Part shown: positions 11,070-22,094 of the stretch, piece by piece
Layout: every line of letters begins with the position of its first letter
How positions within the stretch are numbered: the first letter of the stretch is position 1
Assembly (NCBI GenBank): GCA_001557505.1
Contig: LSAX01000004.1
Span: 4,154,001-4,218,000 of the forward strand
Length of the DNA: 64,000 nucleotides
Source: Reticulascus tulasneorum
Lineage: Eukaryota > Ascomycota > Sordariomycetes > Glomerellales > Reticulascaceae
Direction of reading: 5' to 3'
The notes under the pieces: model-generated
What the model was told of the DNA's origin: nothing
What the model saw: only the letters and a program-made list of their open reading frames with translations
Databases searched by the model: none
Made by a program: the position numbers and the translations under genes

Positions 11070-12451
11070 TCATGTACACTCAACTGCCACAAGCTCTGTC
11101 TCATCTTTCATACTCCCGCTTTCCCAAAGCTCAAAATTTTCGCCTGTGCCATCCATGGGCTCTAGCACCGCAGCCTTGGCTGCCGGCTCCTCGGTCTTCC
11201 CCATCATATCGTCGATGTCTTTGGTTTCCGCAAGAGATTCTAGCTTGATCTCCGGTGCAAAGTCAAACGACACTGGCTCGGAGGGTTGCTCCGGTGCCTC
11301 ATCCTCTTCATCTCCAGGGACGATAATAATGGATGCCTCATCACAGCCTGCAGGGTAGAACTCCACGGCATTCATTTCACCCAAAGCTATCCTCTCCTTC
11401 TCAAAGATCATTTCATCTTCCGAGACACGCCGCGCTGACCGACGGGCCGAGGTCTGGCTGACATCATCGACTGGTGGAATATTCTCCTTGTCACGGCCTT
11501 CGGCACGCTCTCTGGAGGCCTTCTGCTCACTCTCCTCATCCGAGCTGATATCCAATATGGTAGTGCCATGCTGAAGGAGATTGGTCATTTCCTGCTCAGG
11601 CGTATCCTCGTGGATATCGAAGAACCAAGACGATTTCAGGTCCGGCTCATGCAGATCGTTGGGGACTGCATCTCGGGTGGAATCAGCGGGGGTTGGGCGA
11701 GAGGTGTAGCCAGGGATTGTGCCCTTGAGTGCGGCATCAAGACTGAAGGGAGCCGCGGCAGAAGAGAGATTGAACAACGGAGGGTCCACACGAGTATAGG
11801 GACCAGCAGTGCGCCGACGGTTGGAAAGGAGACCAGCTCGCTTGCCACGAGTGGGCGAACGCCCAGCGGGAGCAGAAAGAGGAGAAGACTTGGCGATCGT
11901 AGTGTTGATCTTGGCAGCGGGAGACTTTGGCTGGAGAACTGCTCGCGGACGAGGGGAGGCAGCTGCAACTGGGTTTAGGGGACTGGCGAAGACCGAGGCT
12001 CCGGTGCTAGGCTGAGCCTTGGTCAGGATGAAGGAAGATGGTTTAAGGGCGTCCTTGGAGGGAAAGAAACTGTCGGCTCCTTTAGATCGCTTGGAGAAGA
12101 TACTGGGGTCGACATTTTCGAAGTCGTCCGTGTCAACGATATCGGACGCCTTCCGTTTGGCTCCCAACGCTTGCGAAGTGGCTAATTGACGGTCAGCAAC
12201 ATGATCCCTACTCGTACTTTTGAATGGGGGCATCTTTCGCCCAATGCATTCGAATGACCAAGTTATAGCCATTCTGGAATTTGCAGGCGTCGCACAAGCC
12301 AATCTTAGGGGGAAGAACGGAGGTGGTGGAGGAAGGACGCGTTTGGCAGTGCAAGATCAGGCATACCATTCTGTCTGTTCTTGATGCTTGTCAAGGTCTG
12401 GAGACGTGCTCCATCCAGAGGAGCAAATGGCTGCCTCGCAATTGTCGCCAT
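11070..12451 (-). CDS. Conserved filamentous-fungal protein of unknown function with a KEN box
   Basis: I do not recognise a named family. Exon 1 is 12451-12367 (begins MATIARQPFAPLDGARLQTL), the intron 12182-12366 is GTATGC...TTAG (185 bp), exon 2 12181-11070; 398 aa. The splice joins KNRQN to ATSQALGAKRKASD; reading through the intron instead gives a less likely N-terminus. The protein looks largely disordered. Features are basic Ser/Pro motifs (SAPAGRSPTRGKR, LLSNRRR), VDPPLFNLS, the block WFFDIHEDTPEQEMTNLL, an acidic LDISSDEES that resembles a SUMO-binding or CK2 site, and DKENIPP, a KEN-box-like motif read by the anaphase-promoting complex. A cell-cycle or nuclear role is plausible but is inference from motifs only. 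Confidence 0.72.
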
Positions 12452-15400
12452 TGTGTATGTGGGTAAACCCGATTGTCTAGGAATGGACGACTAGATAATT
12501 CGGTTTGCGATAGCTTTTTCGACAGCTCAATTCGACTCGGCGAGGTGGCTCAGGTTCACTTCTTTTCCCACTGCAACTCCAGAACACGCAAGTCGGTGCC
12601 AGACAGACGAGGAATGGATGCCGAAGTGATTGTTTGTTTATTTCTTCTGCGATGGATGTAATCCTGGGTAGAGGCAGGTGCAGATGCTTTTCGCAAGGGG
12701 AGGTGGAAGAGAAAGCTGGAAGATGGAAGAGGGGGGGCGAAGGGGGGTGGGTGCGTCAGGGAAAGGACGACAGTGATCAGCACGTCTTATTCCAACAGGT
12801 GGTCGTCTCCGTGAGGGCAGATCTTCTGGGGCGGTTGATTTAATTAATGCGTGGGCCAACTACAAGGAGACCGCGTAGGAGATACGCAGGAGACAACCTA
12901 ACTTAAAAGAGGGGGGCCACCATATGGTGGGATTAGCTTGGAGCTGGACCAAGGAAAAAGCCCCGACTCAAGGTCGCACAGTCTGAACAAGCGCCTGGTA
13001 ATTGGGGAATCGAGAAGGGATGGGGAGGGAATGGAGGGAATGGAGCTCACACGCTCAGGCCTCAGACGGGCTTCCTGCAAGCTAAATTGGGCAGAGACGA
13101 GGATCCCTGGGCGTGGAAGAGCGTGGTGAAGCGCGTGGATTCCGTGATTCTGCCAATGAATCGTTTTGCTGGGGGGTTTGACCAAACGAGGTAATTAACT
13201 GCGTACCTTACTTAACCTTACCGTACCCTACCTACCAAACGTACAGACTCCGTAGCGTTAAGTAGAACCTCTTAATTATGTAACTAGGTCATTAGGTTTC
13301 GTAGGTAGTTACAGCTGCGACCGCCCCTGAGGGGTCTGGCTTTTCGAGTCCCCCGACCATCTCTTCTCTCCACTGATATTCGAGAGACCTGGGCATGCCG
13401 CAGCTCTTCATGCACTTTCGGGACGCTTGCTTTGATTTGCTGGCGCTGGGCCACAACTCCTACAAGCCTGCAGGACGGATCATACGCCCCACTGCCCTGG
13501 AAGAAAAAGACTGCATATTGTCCATGCAGGAAAGGCCAGGGTTTGTGCTGATGGAGCCAATTGACGCGTCGAGATAATGACTAGGGGAAGAAACAAACGT
13601 GGCCAGCGAATGGGAAGTGATGTGAGCGCGTCCATGTCCTATTCCGGCAATGGTGCTCTACACGTACCTCAGATAGAACTTATGCCCACGCGTTGATAAA
13701 TGCCACGCTTCTCCCTCTCTCAACCCCCCTTCTTTTTTCCCATCCATGCATGCCATGGAAGGCTTTCACCTCTCCCGCCGAGTAATGGACATTTGTGTCT
13801 GCCCAGCAGAGCATGCACGTACCAGAACCAAGGTGGTTTGACACGTCTCGAGCTGCTTCCTTTCCTCGTCCTATCTGTCGCTCTCACATGCAAGGTCTTG
13901 ATGACTTCGGCGCTGGATAAGCTAGGTCTCAATGAACTATCATGTTCCTTTTCTCCCAGTCTTATGACGTTTTCACAAAAGCCTTGCCAAGGTGAAACCG
14001 GCGTGTCTTGCGGCAGCAGGCCAGACAATTTCATTTAGCTCCAGGCACGCATACCTGGCGATGCCTTATTGACCCCGGACCTGTGGGGAAGTCCCCATCA
14101 GCTATCCATCTAAAGAAACCACCAAGAATCCCTGCCTCAGGCTGAGCAGAGAATCATCCACATCATTGTCATGTCATGGCCACAGATAGCGGGCCTCGCG
14201 GGTGGCCAACTGGTCAATGACCTCTGACCAGTCGTGGGGTGGTCGCGCCAGCTGTGGCCTCCTGCCCTTCAAACGTAATGCACCACACTGCCTTCAATGC
14301 ATTCCAGCCTCATTGGCTCCTAGCCGTCCAGGTGACGCTTAGCAACAGCGAGCCTCCCTAGATCATCTGCACTCCATTCCCAGACTGGAACGAACGAAGG
14401 TCCCAAATATGGCCGATACTATCCCGGCGGCACTTTTCATTGGATTGGCCGGAGAGACGGGGACCCGTGGAGACCTTGCAACAGCCCATCATCGCCACCA
14501 TTATAACCATCAAACTTGAACACTGCCACTAGCACCAACACTGGGGTGCAATGACGACGTGCAAACATGATAATGCGTGGCCCTCATATGGGTCTGGTCC
14601 CCACTCAGTCGTTCAACTTTTTGTGAGGCACATCAAACAAGAAGCGCCTATTGGAACCAGATGGTGACGCTCAATGGCCGAAAGACCTGGCTTGGCCAAG
14701 ATCGGTGTGCCATGCCTACACACTACGGTTCTAATAGTTTGTGTGTCCGTTGCATCTTTCTTGTGGAGCGTGCTTATAAAGCCGTTTCGTCAACGGGTCC
14801 TTCCTGCCACGACAGGCGTGGAGTATCAGCAGCCCCGTCCCAATATTGGCACAACTTAATATCAGCACTGCCCGCCATCGTTGGTGGCAAGCAACTGTCT
14901 GTAAACATGTTTCAGCCTCTCAGCAGATGCTATATTCGCTGCAGTTGACAAAAGCCTTGGCTTGGATCTCGAATCCTCTGTTCTATCATCACGCCTTCAC
15001 AAGGCTTCTGGCTTGGGAGGCTTTGTTTCATCCGAAAGGGCTGTCGAACTGCTACCTACTCATCGGCGCTTTGGATCTGTCAACGTTACAGAAGCTGCGT
15101 GTCACGTCGATTGATATCTAAGCGCCATCGCTCGAACTACATCGGCTCTAACTGCCTCGCCTTTATACGCGAAGCTAGTGCTCTTCCTTTTGAATCACGT
15201 CAGCGGCCTGATGAGGCTCTGAGAGTCTCTATTCAAATAACGCGTGCTTCGCCTGGTTATCTTAGCAATGCATCTTTGAGGCTTGTGCCTCGCCGCTTGG
15301 GTTTCTTGGGATGAGTACAATAGAGCTCGGTTGCTTTCATAATGGTTTCTCAAAGTAGACCCCGCTGCAGTGAACAGACGTATCAAACGGCAAGTGCTTA

Positions 15401-16663
15401 TGCTAGCTATGTTGGCAAATGAGATACCGCTACTTGATCTTAGCTCTTGTACCAGCGTTTAATGCCATTAAGCTCGCGTCAAAACAGAATCTGCCTTGTA
15501 CAAGCTGGGCTCCTGCCAGTTGATGTTACTAGCTAGCCTTCCCGTCATGACCTGCTGTGTAGTCCGCTTGATGAATACCACCTTGTCAACTAACTGGCCA
15601 CGTCCCGTCATTCGCCTTCTTGTTCTGGCCCTTGCGAAACATCTAGGTCAGCAAAGTCGCGTAGTGCTGAACGGACGAAAGATGACTAAGGATGTTGATT
15701 CAACAGCTTGGGTTGTCAAGGCCCCAAGACGTCGGCAGATTGAGTTTGCTCCTGTTCCCCAGTCCTTTGATTGATCATTTGCATAACCAGTTAACTAACA
15801 CATTGCAATTCATACGAATGAACTTGAATAACTTCAATGTTGTTCTTTGATTGAATCCGAATACATTCACGAGCAAAATGTTAAAGTCGTTGATACGGAA
15901 GTCTTGGGGCCGTATGGAGTCAACTCGTCATTCGCAACTGCAGTCCACAATAATGATTGCAGTCTGGTAGTACTGGCAGTGGTATCTGGACTCAAATTTG
16001 GGACACGACTGTTCCAGGGGTTCAGATATTACCTTACCGACTAGACTAAGGTTGCCATAGATAGCGATACTCCTGAAGCTTACCGAGAGGGCTACCTTGC
16101 ATTGTCTTGTACTTCCAACTTGAATGAGACGAATGAAAAGGGTAACATCTTGGAAGATATGTTCCTACGTGATAGGAGCACTGGACATCTGTTTATCGGC
16201 CGCACGGCCGGCAGCTGTGTCTCCCCTCAATGACCCGGTGCTGTGAATCAGATAACAACAGAGCTGCATTTCTATTGTATCACAAAACTCTACTCGAGGA
16301 TATTTTCAACATCCTGACCGGGGAGCAATGCACCGCAGAGCGCTGCTGTAAATGTGTGATGCCCTGCTCCCATTATGGGTAGTGATACATGTGTAGCTAC
16401 ATCGGATACACTTAACGAGTGACCTACAATTCTTGATCCATAGTAAACGGGATTATGCATTTGGGGGGGAAATTAAGATTCTTAAGTTAATCTGACCCAT
16501 CATCCCTATGTCTAACCACAATCAACGTATATTTGAGTGGATCCAATAGCAATGCAGTGATCTAAAGGATAGACAATGAAGCCGGCAATGTGATTGCCAA
16601 TTATATCCGACACTCCATCCTTCCAACGTGGCCCCGTCGCCACAGTCCAGCATATAACGAGTC
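12452..16663. other. 4.2-kb stretch without a supportable gene
   Basis: Short open frames only. CTACCTACC/TTAACCTTACC words are dense at 13200-13260. Between about 14.6 and 16.1 kb several adjacent short open frames look like broken coding sequence (for example a hydrophobic segment near 14720-14790 and a basic segment near 15590-15770), but no family could be recognised and stops interrupt every frame. It may be a decayed gene; not annotated as one. Confidence 0.5.
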
Positions 16664-16993
16664 TTATGCGAAAAAGCTCTTGACCCAATCAACGGCTCGC
16701 TTGTAGGCACCATAGCTGCCATAGCCACCAGTTGGTGGTGCGTAGGCACCGTAGTTTCCGTACGATGTAGCAGCCCCAGGTGTACCAGTAGCACCAGCGT
16801 AGTCTCCGTAAGACGCAGCTCCATAGTCGCCATAGTCGCCATAAGATGAGGCAGCCTCAGGTGTGCCAGTAGCACCATCATAATCTCCGTAGGAGGCCAC
16901 TTCATAGTCGCCATAGTCGCCATACTGAGGAACTGGCGCAGCCATGACGGCCGGCAATGCGGCGAAGAGGACCGCGGCGGCAGTGGCCTTCAT
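16664..16993 (-). CDS. Small secreted Tyr/Gly/Asp-repeat protein
   Basis: 109 aa, one exon. Residues 1-19 (MKATAAAVLFAALPAVMAA) form a clear signal peptide. The mature part repeats YGDYGDY and the longer unit ASYGDYxGATGTPxAA, then YGNYGAYAPPTGGYGSYGAY, and ends with a Lys-Arg pair and a short amphipathic tail AVDWVKSFFA. Cysteine is absent. The lone KR suggests one Kex2 cut releasing the tail. Small secreted YGSYG-type proteins are known in fungi without defined roles. The UstYa-family gene 2 kb away makes a post-translationally modified tyrosine-rich precursor conceivable, but the repeats are not separated by dibasic sites as in dikaritin precursors. Secretion call firm; function unknown. 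Confidence 0.75.
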   Translation of the reverse strand: MKATAAAVLFAALPAVMAAPVPQYGDYGDYEVASYGDYDGATGTPEAASSYGDYGDYGAASYGDYAGATGTPGAATSYGNYGAYAPPTGGYGSYGAYKRAVDWVKSFFA

Positions 16994-18954
16994 ATTTTAT
17001 GTTGCTCGGTCTGTGGAGAGATGTTGATAAAAGCGGTACTGTGAGCTAACAAGAAGAGGCAAGTGCGGGTGCAAGGTAAATTGCAGGGTATAATAGATGC
17101 CTCGTACAAGTATTCGAGTTCTGCGTCGAACTTGGAGCTGAAGAACCTAGGGAAGCTGTACGACAAGCTGGGAACATTAGCTTGAGGTCAGCAGGAGGAG
17201 GGCAGCCAGCACCTTTATGAGGGCGAGCAGCTTCAAGCTCTATAAGCTTTGCAAGCTGCTAGCACGCCACAGGTACCTCTTCTTTCAGCCCTGGCCAAAG
17301 AACCTCGGTCTGTTGGCATGGTTCATTGACTTTTGACCAATGTGCTCATCGGGCCTTTGCTAGTTGCGTAGGATCGAGCTCGTAGTTAGTCGGCCAAACT
17401 CGCAAGCTAATAGCAGCCACTGGGCCGGAATCGCATCATTCTGCACGGTGCCTTGTTATTGGGACGAAATATACTGCATCATTCAGCAGACGAAGTCGGT
17501 GATGTTCTAGATTAGGCCGAAAGCGTCTTGGAGGCTTAGCATGATATGACCGTCTTAGTCAAAATGCCGAAAGCTTGCATTATTAGACCGGCACGCTAGT
17601 GGCTGACATGCGAGCAGTCGGTTGACACCTTAAAGACACAACACGCACCAGAGTTCGCAGGTACCTCAGGTCATAGGGCGAGCTCGCCTTACATGCATGT
17701 AACGAAGGACTGCAATATGTAACCGAGTAATAATATGAGTATCATGCATCCCGTCGGATTATTCTTCTTCAGTTGAAGTTGGATATAGTATGGAGTACCA
17801 GCGTTGCAACCGTAGACACACCTCTTGAAGAAAGGAAGGACAGCTCCATCATGATCCGAAGTCACTAGCACCAACCCTTCCACTGACGTGGCGAAATCCG
17901 GGTGTCTACATAGCTCGGTGCTATGTATAACTAAAGTCAATTAAGGCTTCAAGCTGATTTTGTCGCCAAACCCCACCATCTGGCTGAGTGATGACCAGCC
18001 CTACCCCGCCTCAAAACCGCTTATCGCGAACCCTGTGGGTCGCATTGCCTTGACTTTCCAGACAAATGGCGCGTGGAAAACTTCGGCAATGAAGCTCGAC
18101 CGGCACTAGTCTCTGCTAGGCGCCTACATTGTGTTGGTGGTACGGTACATACTTGTTCCCGGACCACAAGTGAGCTGTCCCGTCTTGCAGGCACGAGCAT
18201 CTCCAGGTATTCGCAATAAGTCACGCACGCTTTGTCCACTTGGCCAGCGTCGGTGGCGGCATTGATCCTCCTTTTCTTCGATCTGATTGGGACCAAGTTA
18301 AGCGGCGAGCGTGTTCGCAGGGCGTGGCTGGTGGCTGGAAGCGGAGATATGCCACTTTGGCAACTAGTCGACGCTGTCGCCGAGGAGCCAGGCCGGTCGT
18401 GGCGCACGCATGTTCAAGGCGGTCCAAAATCTGTAGTTATCTACAATCAGAAGGGGGTGCTAGTCTACCCCGGATATCCTGTTCTCGTGCCTTGTTGGGA
18501 TCGACACAAGAATGTCTACGACTTCGTAGTTCAACCTGTGGTCTCATAATATGGAGCTTTGCCTATCATGAGATATACGTGGACCAACATATAATCTGAG
18601 TGATACAAAAGAAGTGAATTTGGAGATGTCATGGATGCTGGAGGATCAGCTCAGCCGCAGACGCTTGCGTCCCAGCCGTCCTAGCTGCAGCAAACTATTG
18701 ACGGCTACATCTTCTGCAGGTCTCCCTGATCCGGCCGATCGCCAAAGCTCTCTCCAATTTTGGGAGGTGCTAGGAAGAGCCAGCCATTCACGACTCCGCA
18801 TCTTGTGAGACATCTCGAAGCTCTCAAAGCTTCCATTTCCGAGCCGGAATCGCAAAAGCTCTCCTCTCGTTCCTGAGCTTCATCTTTTATCCAAAAAACA
18901 AAACAAAAAACTCTGCGTGCTCAATAATTCATCATTCTACTTTTCAACCCGAGA
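16994..18954. other. Intergenic region
   Basis: No gene supported. The opposing frames between 18.0 and 18.6 kb are low-complexity in composition and share no family signature. The last part is the leader of the UstYa-family gene. Confidence 0.5.
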
Positions 18955-20113
18955 ATGATCTCAATAACCAAAGAGGCACTCTCACGGCCACTTGCGGACC
19001 AGCTCGAGGAATCAGAGGAGGATGTTGAATCTCTGCATTCCAGACCTGGAACTCGAGGGAAATGTGCTGGCAGCGGCTGGAAATATCCTTTGGGAGCTAT
19101 TGTCATTGTGTTAACGAGTCTCATCTCCGGCCAGATTGGAGCATATATAGCACTACAAGGAGTGAATATTGATTCGAAATGCGCGGCGCACACAGCGCAG
19201 TACTGTGAGCCTTCCACGAGACCTCTCCGCCGATCCAGATTGAGTTTCTGACCCATTTAACAGCGCCGTTACTGAAAGACGTCGATATTAAGTATGAGTT
19301 TCAGCATTTTAATGGATCTTTCATGCAAGAGAGCATCTATCGACTGCCAGGATCACCCGAGGTAGATGCTGCTTGGGAGGAACTAGGAGTGGACTGTGAG
19401 TATACATTATCTCCAGGCTGCCGGTACAAGATTTCTACCTTGAATGCTGATGTAGCTATAGATCGAGCTGGAGTTATATCTCTGGAAGATGGATTGGCTA
19501 GTGGGCTCGATCATTCGTTTGTCCAGCGATCCGAAAAGTATGGCGCTGGATTCTTTGTAAACGTTGAAGGGATGCATCATCTGCACTGTCTCGTACGTCT
19601 GGATCATGAATCTAGCATACCGGTAGGATTAGACGCTAATAAAGGACAGAATTTGCTTCGGAAATCACTGTACTTCAACTACAACTACTACAAGGACCTC
19701 GGTCAGCATGCATTTAAGAATGATGATACCATTCTGCAGCTACACGTCAGTATGTAACCCTACAAAACTCCCCGGCTCCCTAAGAAATTCCCTGGTCTCA
19801 TGTTGTTTGACCAGCGCACTGCCTTGACATGGTTCGTCAGGTCCTTATGTGTAACGTCGACACCGGAGTCCTGGGGCAGGTCTGGGCCGATCCCCAGAAG
19901 CCATCTGCGTTTCCAGATTTCAACACCAGACACAAATGCAAGAATTATGACGACGTGAGAATATGGGCAGAGGCGTTGCAGGTGAGGATTCCCACAGGAT
20001 CTGCTTCTCTTACTTGGGCTAATAGGTTTCGTTAGGCGCCACCTGGTGATAGAGTTCCGTCCGACTATCTCAAGCGACCAAACCCCCAAGACATTCTACC
20101 ATATACTCCATGA
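18955..20113 (+). CDS. UstYa-family (DUF3328) protein
   Basis: UstYa-like proteins act in fungal RiPP and other secondary pathways as oxidative cyclases or modifying enzymes. Six exons: 18955-19204, 19264-19395, 19456-19592, 19650-19749, 19815-19981, 20036-20113; 287 aa. A single membrane helix (about residues 42-64) follows an acidic N-terminus. Family hallmarks are YSPLLKDVDIKYEF, FNGSF, GSPEVDAAWEELG, RAGVISLEDG, then the two His/Cys motifs HHLHC (168-172) and HCLDMVRQ (from 208), and the ending FPDFNTRHKCKNYD...PSDYLKRPNP. All introns have GT-AG borders and sizes of 54-65 bp, and every junction keeps frame. Nearby are the Tyr-repeat protein (16664) and a short-chain dehydrogenase (20946). 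Complete, apparently intact. Its substrate is unknown. Confidence 0.9.
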
Positions 20114-20945
20114 AACATTATATCCACGACATGCGCTCTATAATGCTTTAATACAAGAGCTTGCTATTACTCAACAAATTTCAACGAGTTTTGACCTGCT
20201 CCCACGATGCTTCTGAGACTTTGAGCTCGGGGAAGCAGCACACTGTGTCGGAGGGCTGAGCGACCATGCCCCAATTTACCAGCTGCTATAAGACGACAGC
20301 GTCGATTGAGCACTTTTTGGCATCAGAACTATCTATATTCTACTAGTGCCGGCTTCGCCTGCGCTTGAGGGTTGTGTCCATGTGTAACAGGCATTCTGCT
20401 ATTGTCTACTGTTGGGATATGAATTGCCCCGCCATACACCCACAACCTTATTCACTCGACGCACGAATATCGGACGATCTTCGCATTGAATGCAATTCTC
20501 AGCTTCAGGAACCGCGAACACCCTCTTGATTAATTGGCAAGGTTCTGCACAAGGCCTTTATCCCTCAACAAACACAGACAACCGGGATCGCCTCGTCGCT
20601 GGGTAAACCATGACAGGAGAAAGTGAATCACAGAAAGCGACTTCCGGAAAGCGCGTATACAGGTGGGCATGGTATAATCGACGATTCGGTCTCCTTCAAG
20701 CTCAACAGGCTCCAAGGGGTACTTCGTGTTGTAGGGCTGGGCGGAAGAAAACATACAGAGCCAGCAAAACGAACACAGAAGATATATATGTAAATAGCCT
20801 CCCCATAAGCCATAGTGGAAGTTACATGCAGATGGTAGAGAATCCTCCTCTATAAGTCCTTGCAGAATCTTGTCCTCGTCTTCTATGGTCGTCTTCCATC
20901 TTCTCATTTGCATTATGCCTAGATCAAGAAGACGAATTCCAAAGT
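20114..20945. other. Intergenic, convergent genes
   Basis: 3' regions of the UstYa gene (plus) and the dehydrogenase (minus). A 127-codon minus-strand open frame here has no family feature and is not accepted. Confidence 0.5.
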
Positions 20946-22094
20946 CTAGTACTCGAATTCTTGTCCTACCAGCTTCTCACTCAACTTCCATAGCTTATCA
21001 GCTTCGATGGTGTCGGATGCCCAAGGATAAATTTCCTCCTTATATGGATCTGCAATATGACAGTCTTGGCAGTAGCTGCCATTTGCATCTAGTGGTCTTG
21101 TCAAGCGGTGGCCAACTATTTTTGAAAAGAAAAAACGTGACTTACGTTTCAGATCAGGACTGAAAGCTGTGAATATATAGGTTGCGACTCCTTGGTCAGC
21201 GGTCTTTTCTTGAAAATCCAGCCACATGTATTTCGATCCCATATCGATATCTCTGTTTTCTGAGATGAGAGTTAGCGAAGAAGGTCTTAACTTTGCATTC
21301 GGGTGGTCAGGAGCTCACTGCAACCTTGCCACTCTTCAGCATCGACGTGGCCGGCCAGGCCTGTACCCATTATAACGCCAGGATGTAAGCTGAAACTGAG
21401 GAGTCCTTTGCCACCTAATTTCTCAGCAAGCGACCTTGCCATGAGCATGTTGGCAGTCTTGGATTGGCCATAGGCGGTCCATGGGTTATAATGCCTTCCT
21501 TCCTAAATGCAATCAGAGGAGCACCAGGACAAAAGTTGGAGGTTTTGTGCTTACATCGAAATTGTAATCTGTCCATCGAATGGGGCTGAGTCGATGCCCA
21601 TCGCTGCTAACACTGATAATGCGGGGGGCGCTTGAAGCCAAGATCTTTTGCATGATAAGATTGGTGAACAAGAAATGGCCCAGGTGGTTTGTGCCAAATT
21701 GGCTCTCGAATCCATCTTCGGTCTTCGAATAGGGGGCAGCCATGATACCAGCGTTGTTGACGAGGATATCAATGTGGGGGACTTCGTCCCACGAGTTTAC
21801 CGACTCTGCAGCTTTCCGGGTCTTCTTGAAAGAGCTTATATCAAGCTGAAGTATCTTGGTAAGCACATTTGGGTACGCCAATGTGATGGCATCCGCAGTT
21901 TGCTGGACTTTGGACGTGTTTCTTCCTGCAAGTATGAGCAGCGATGGCCGTGCTTTGGCGACCTTCTCAGCGAAGACCGCCCCGAGCCCACCAGGCGTGA
22001 CACCGGTGACCAAGATGGTTTTGCCCTTGATGTTCTTGGCATACTCATTCACAAGGTCGCTGCCGTTGGTATTCCACTCCAGCTTTGTCGTCAT
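20946..22094 (-). CDS. Short-chain dehydrogenase/reductase (retinol dehydrogenase-like)
   Basis: NAD(P)-dependent oxidoreductase; substrate unknown. Four exons: 22094-21555, 21502-21319, 21259-21146, 21088-20946; 326 aa. The Rossmann nucleotide motif appears as TILVTGVTPGGLG (the usual TGxxxGxG). NNAG follows in DILVNNAGIMAAPY, then the catalytic Ser region RIISVSSDGHRL and the catalytic YGQSK (Tyr-x-x-x-Lys). The C-terminal exon NGSYCQDCHIADPY...LSEKLVGQEF is typical of the fungal WW-oxidoreductase/retinol-dehydrogenase-like subfamily. The start at 22094 (MTTKLEW) was chosen by family resemblance; an in-frame upstream ATG at about 22160 adds MKASDLK. It lies tail to tail with the UstYa gene, so it may supply a redox step in the same pathway, which is inference. 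Confidence 0.88.

Noticed and set aside
18021..18549. Opposing frames of about 105-128 codons
   Set aside because: No family signature on either strand and no splice structure that extends them; a Zn-cluster resemblance could not be upheld because the cysteine spacing is absent.
20530..20913. 127-codon minus-strand frame downstream of the dehydrogenase
   Set aside because: The dehydrogenase ends at 20946 with a natural stop, and this frame has no recognisable domain or start context.
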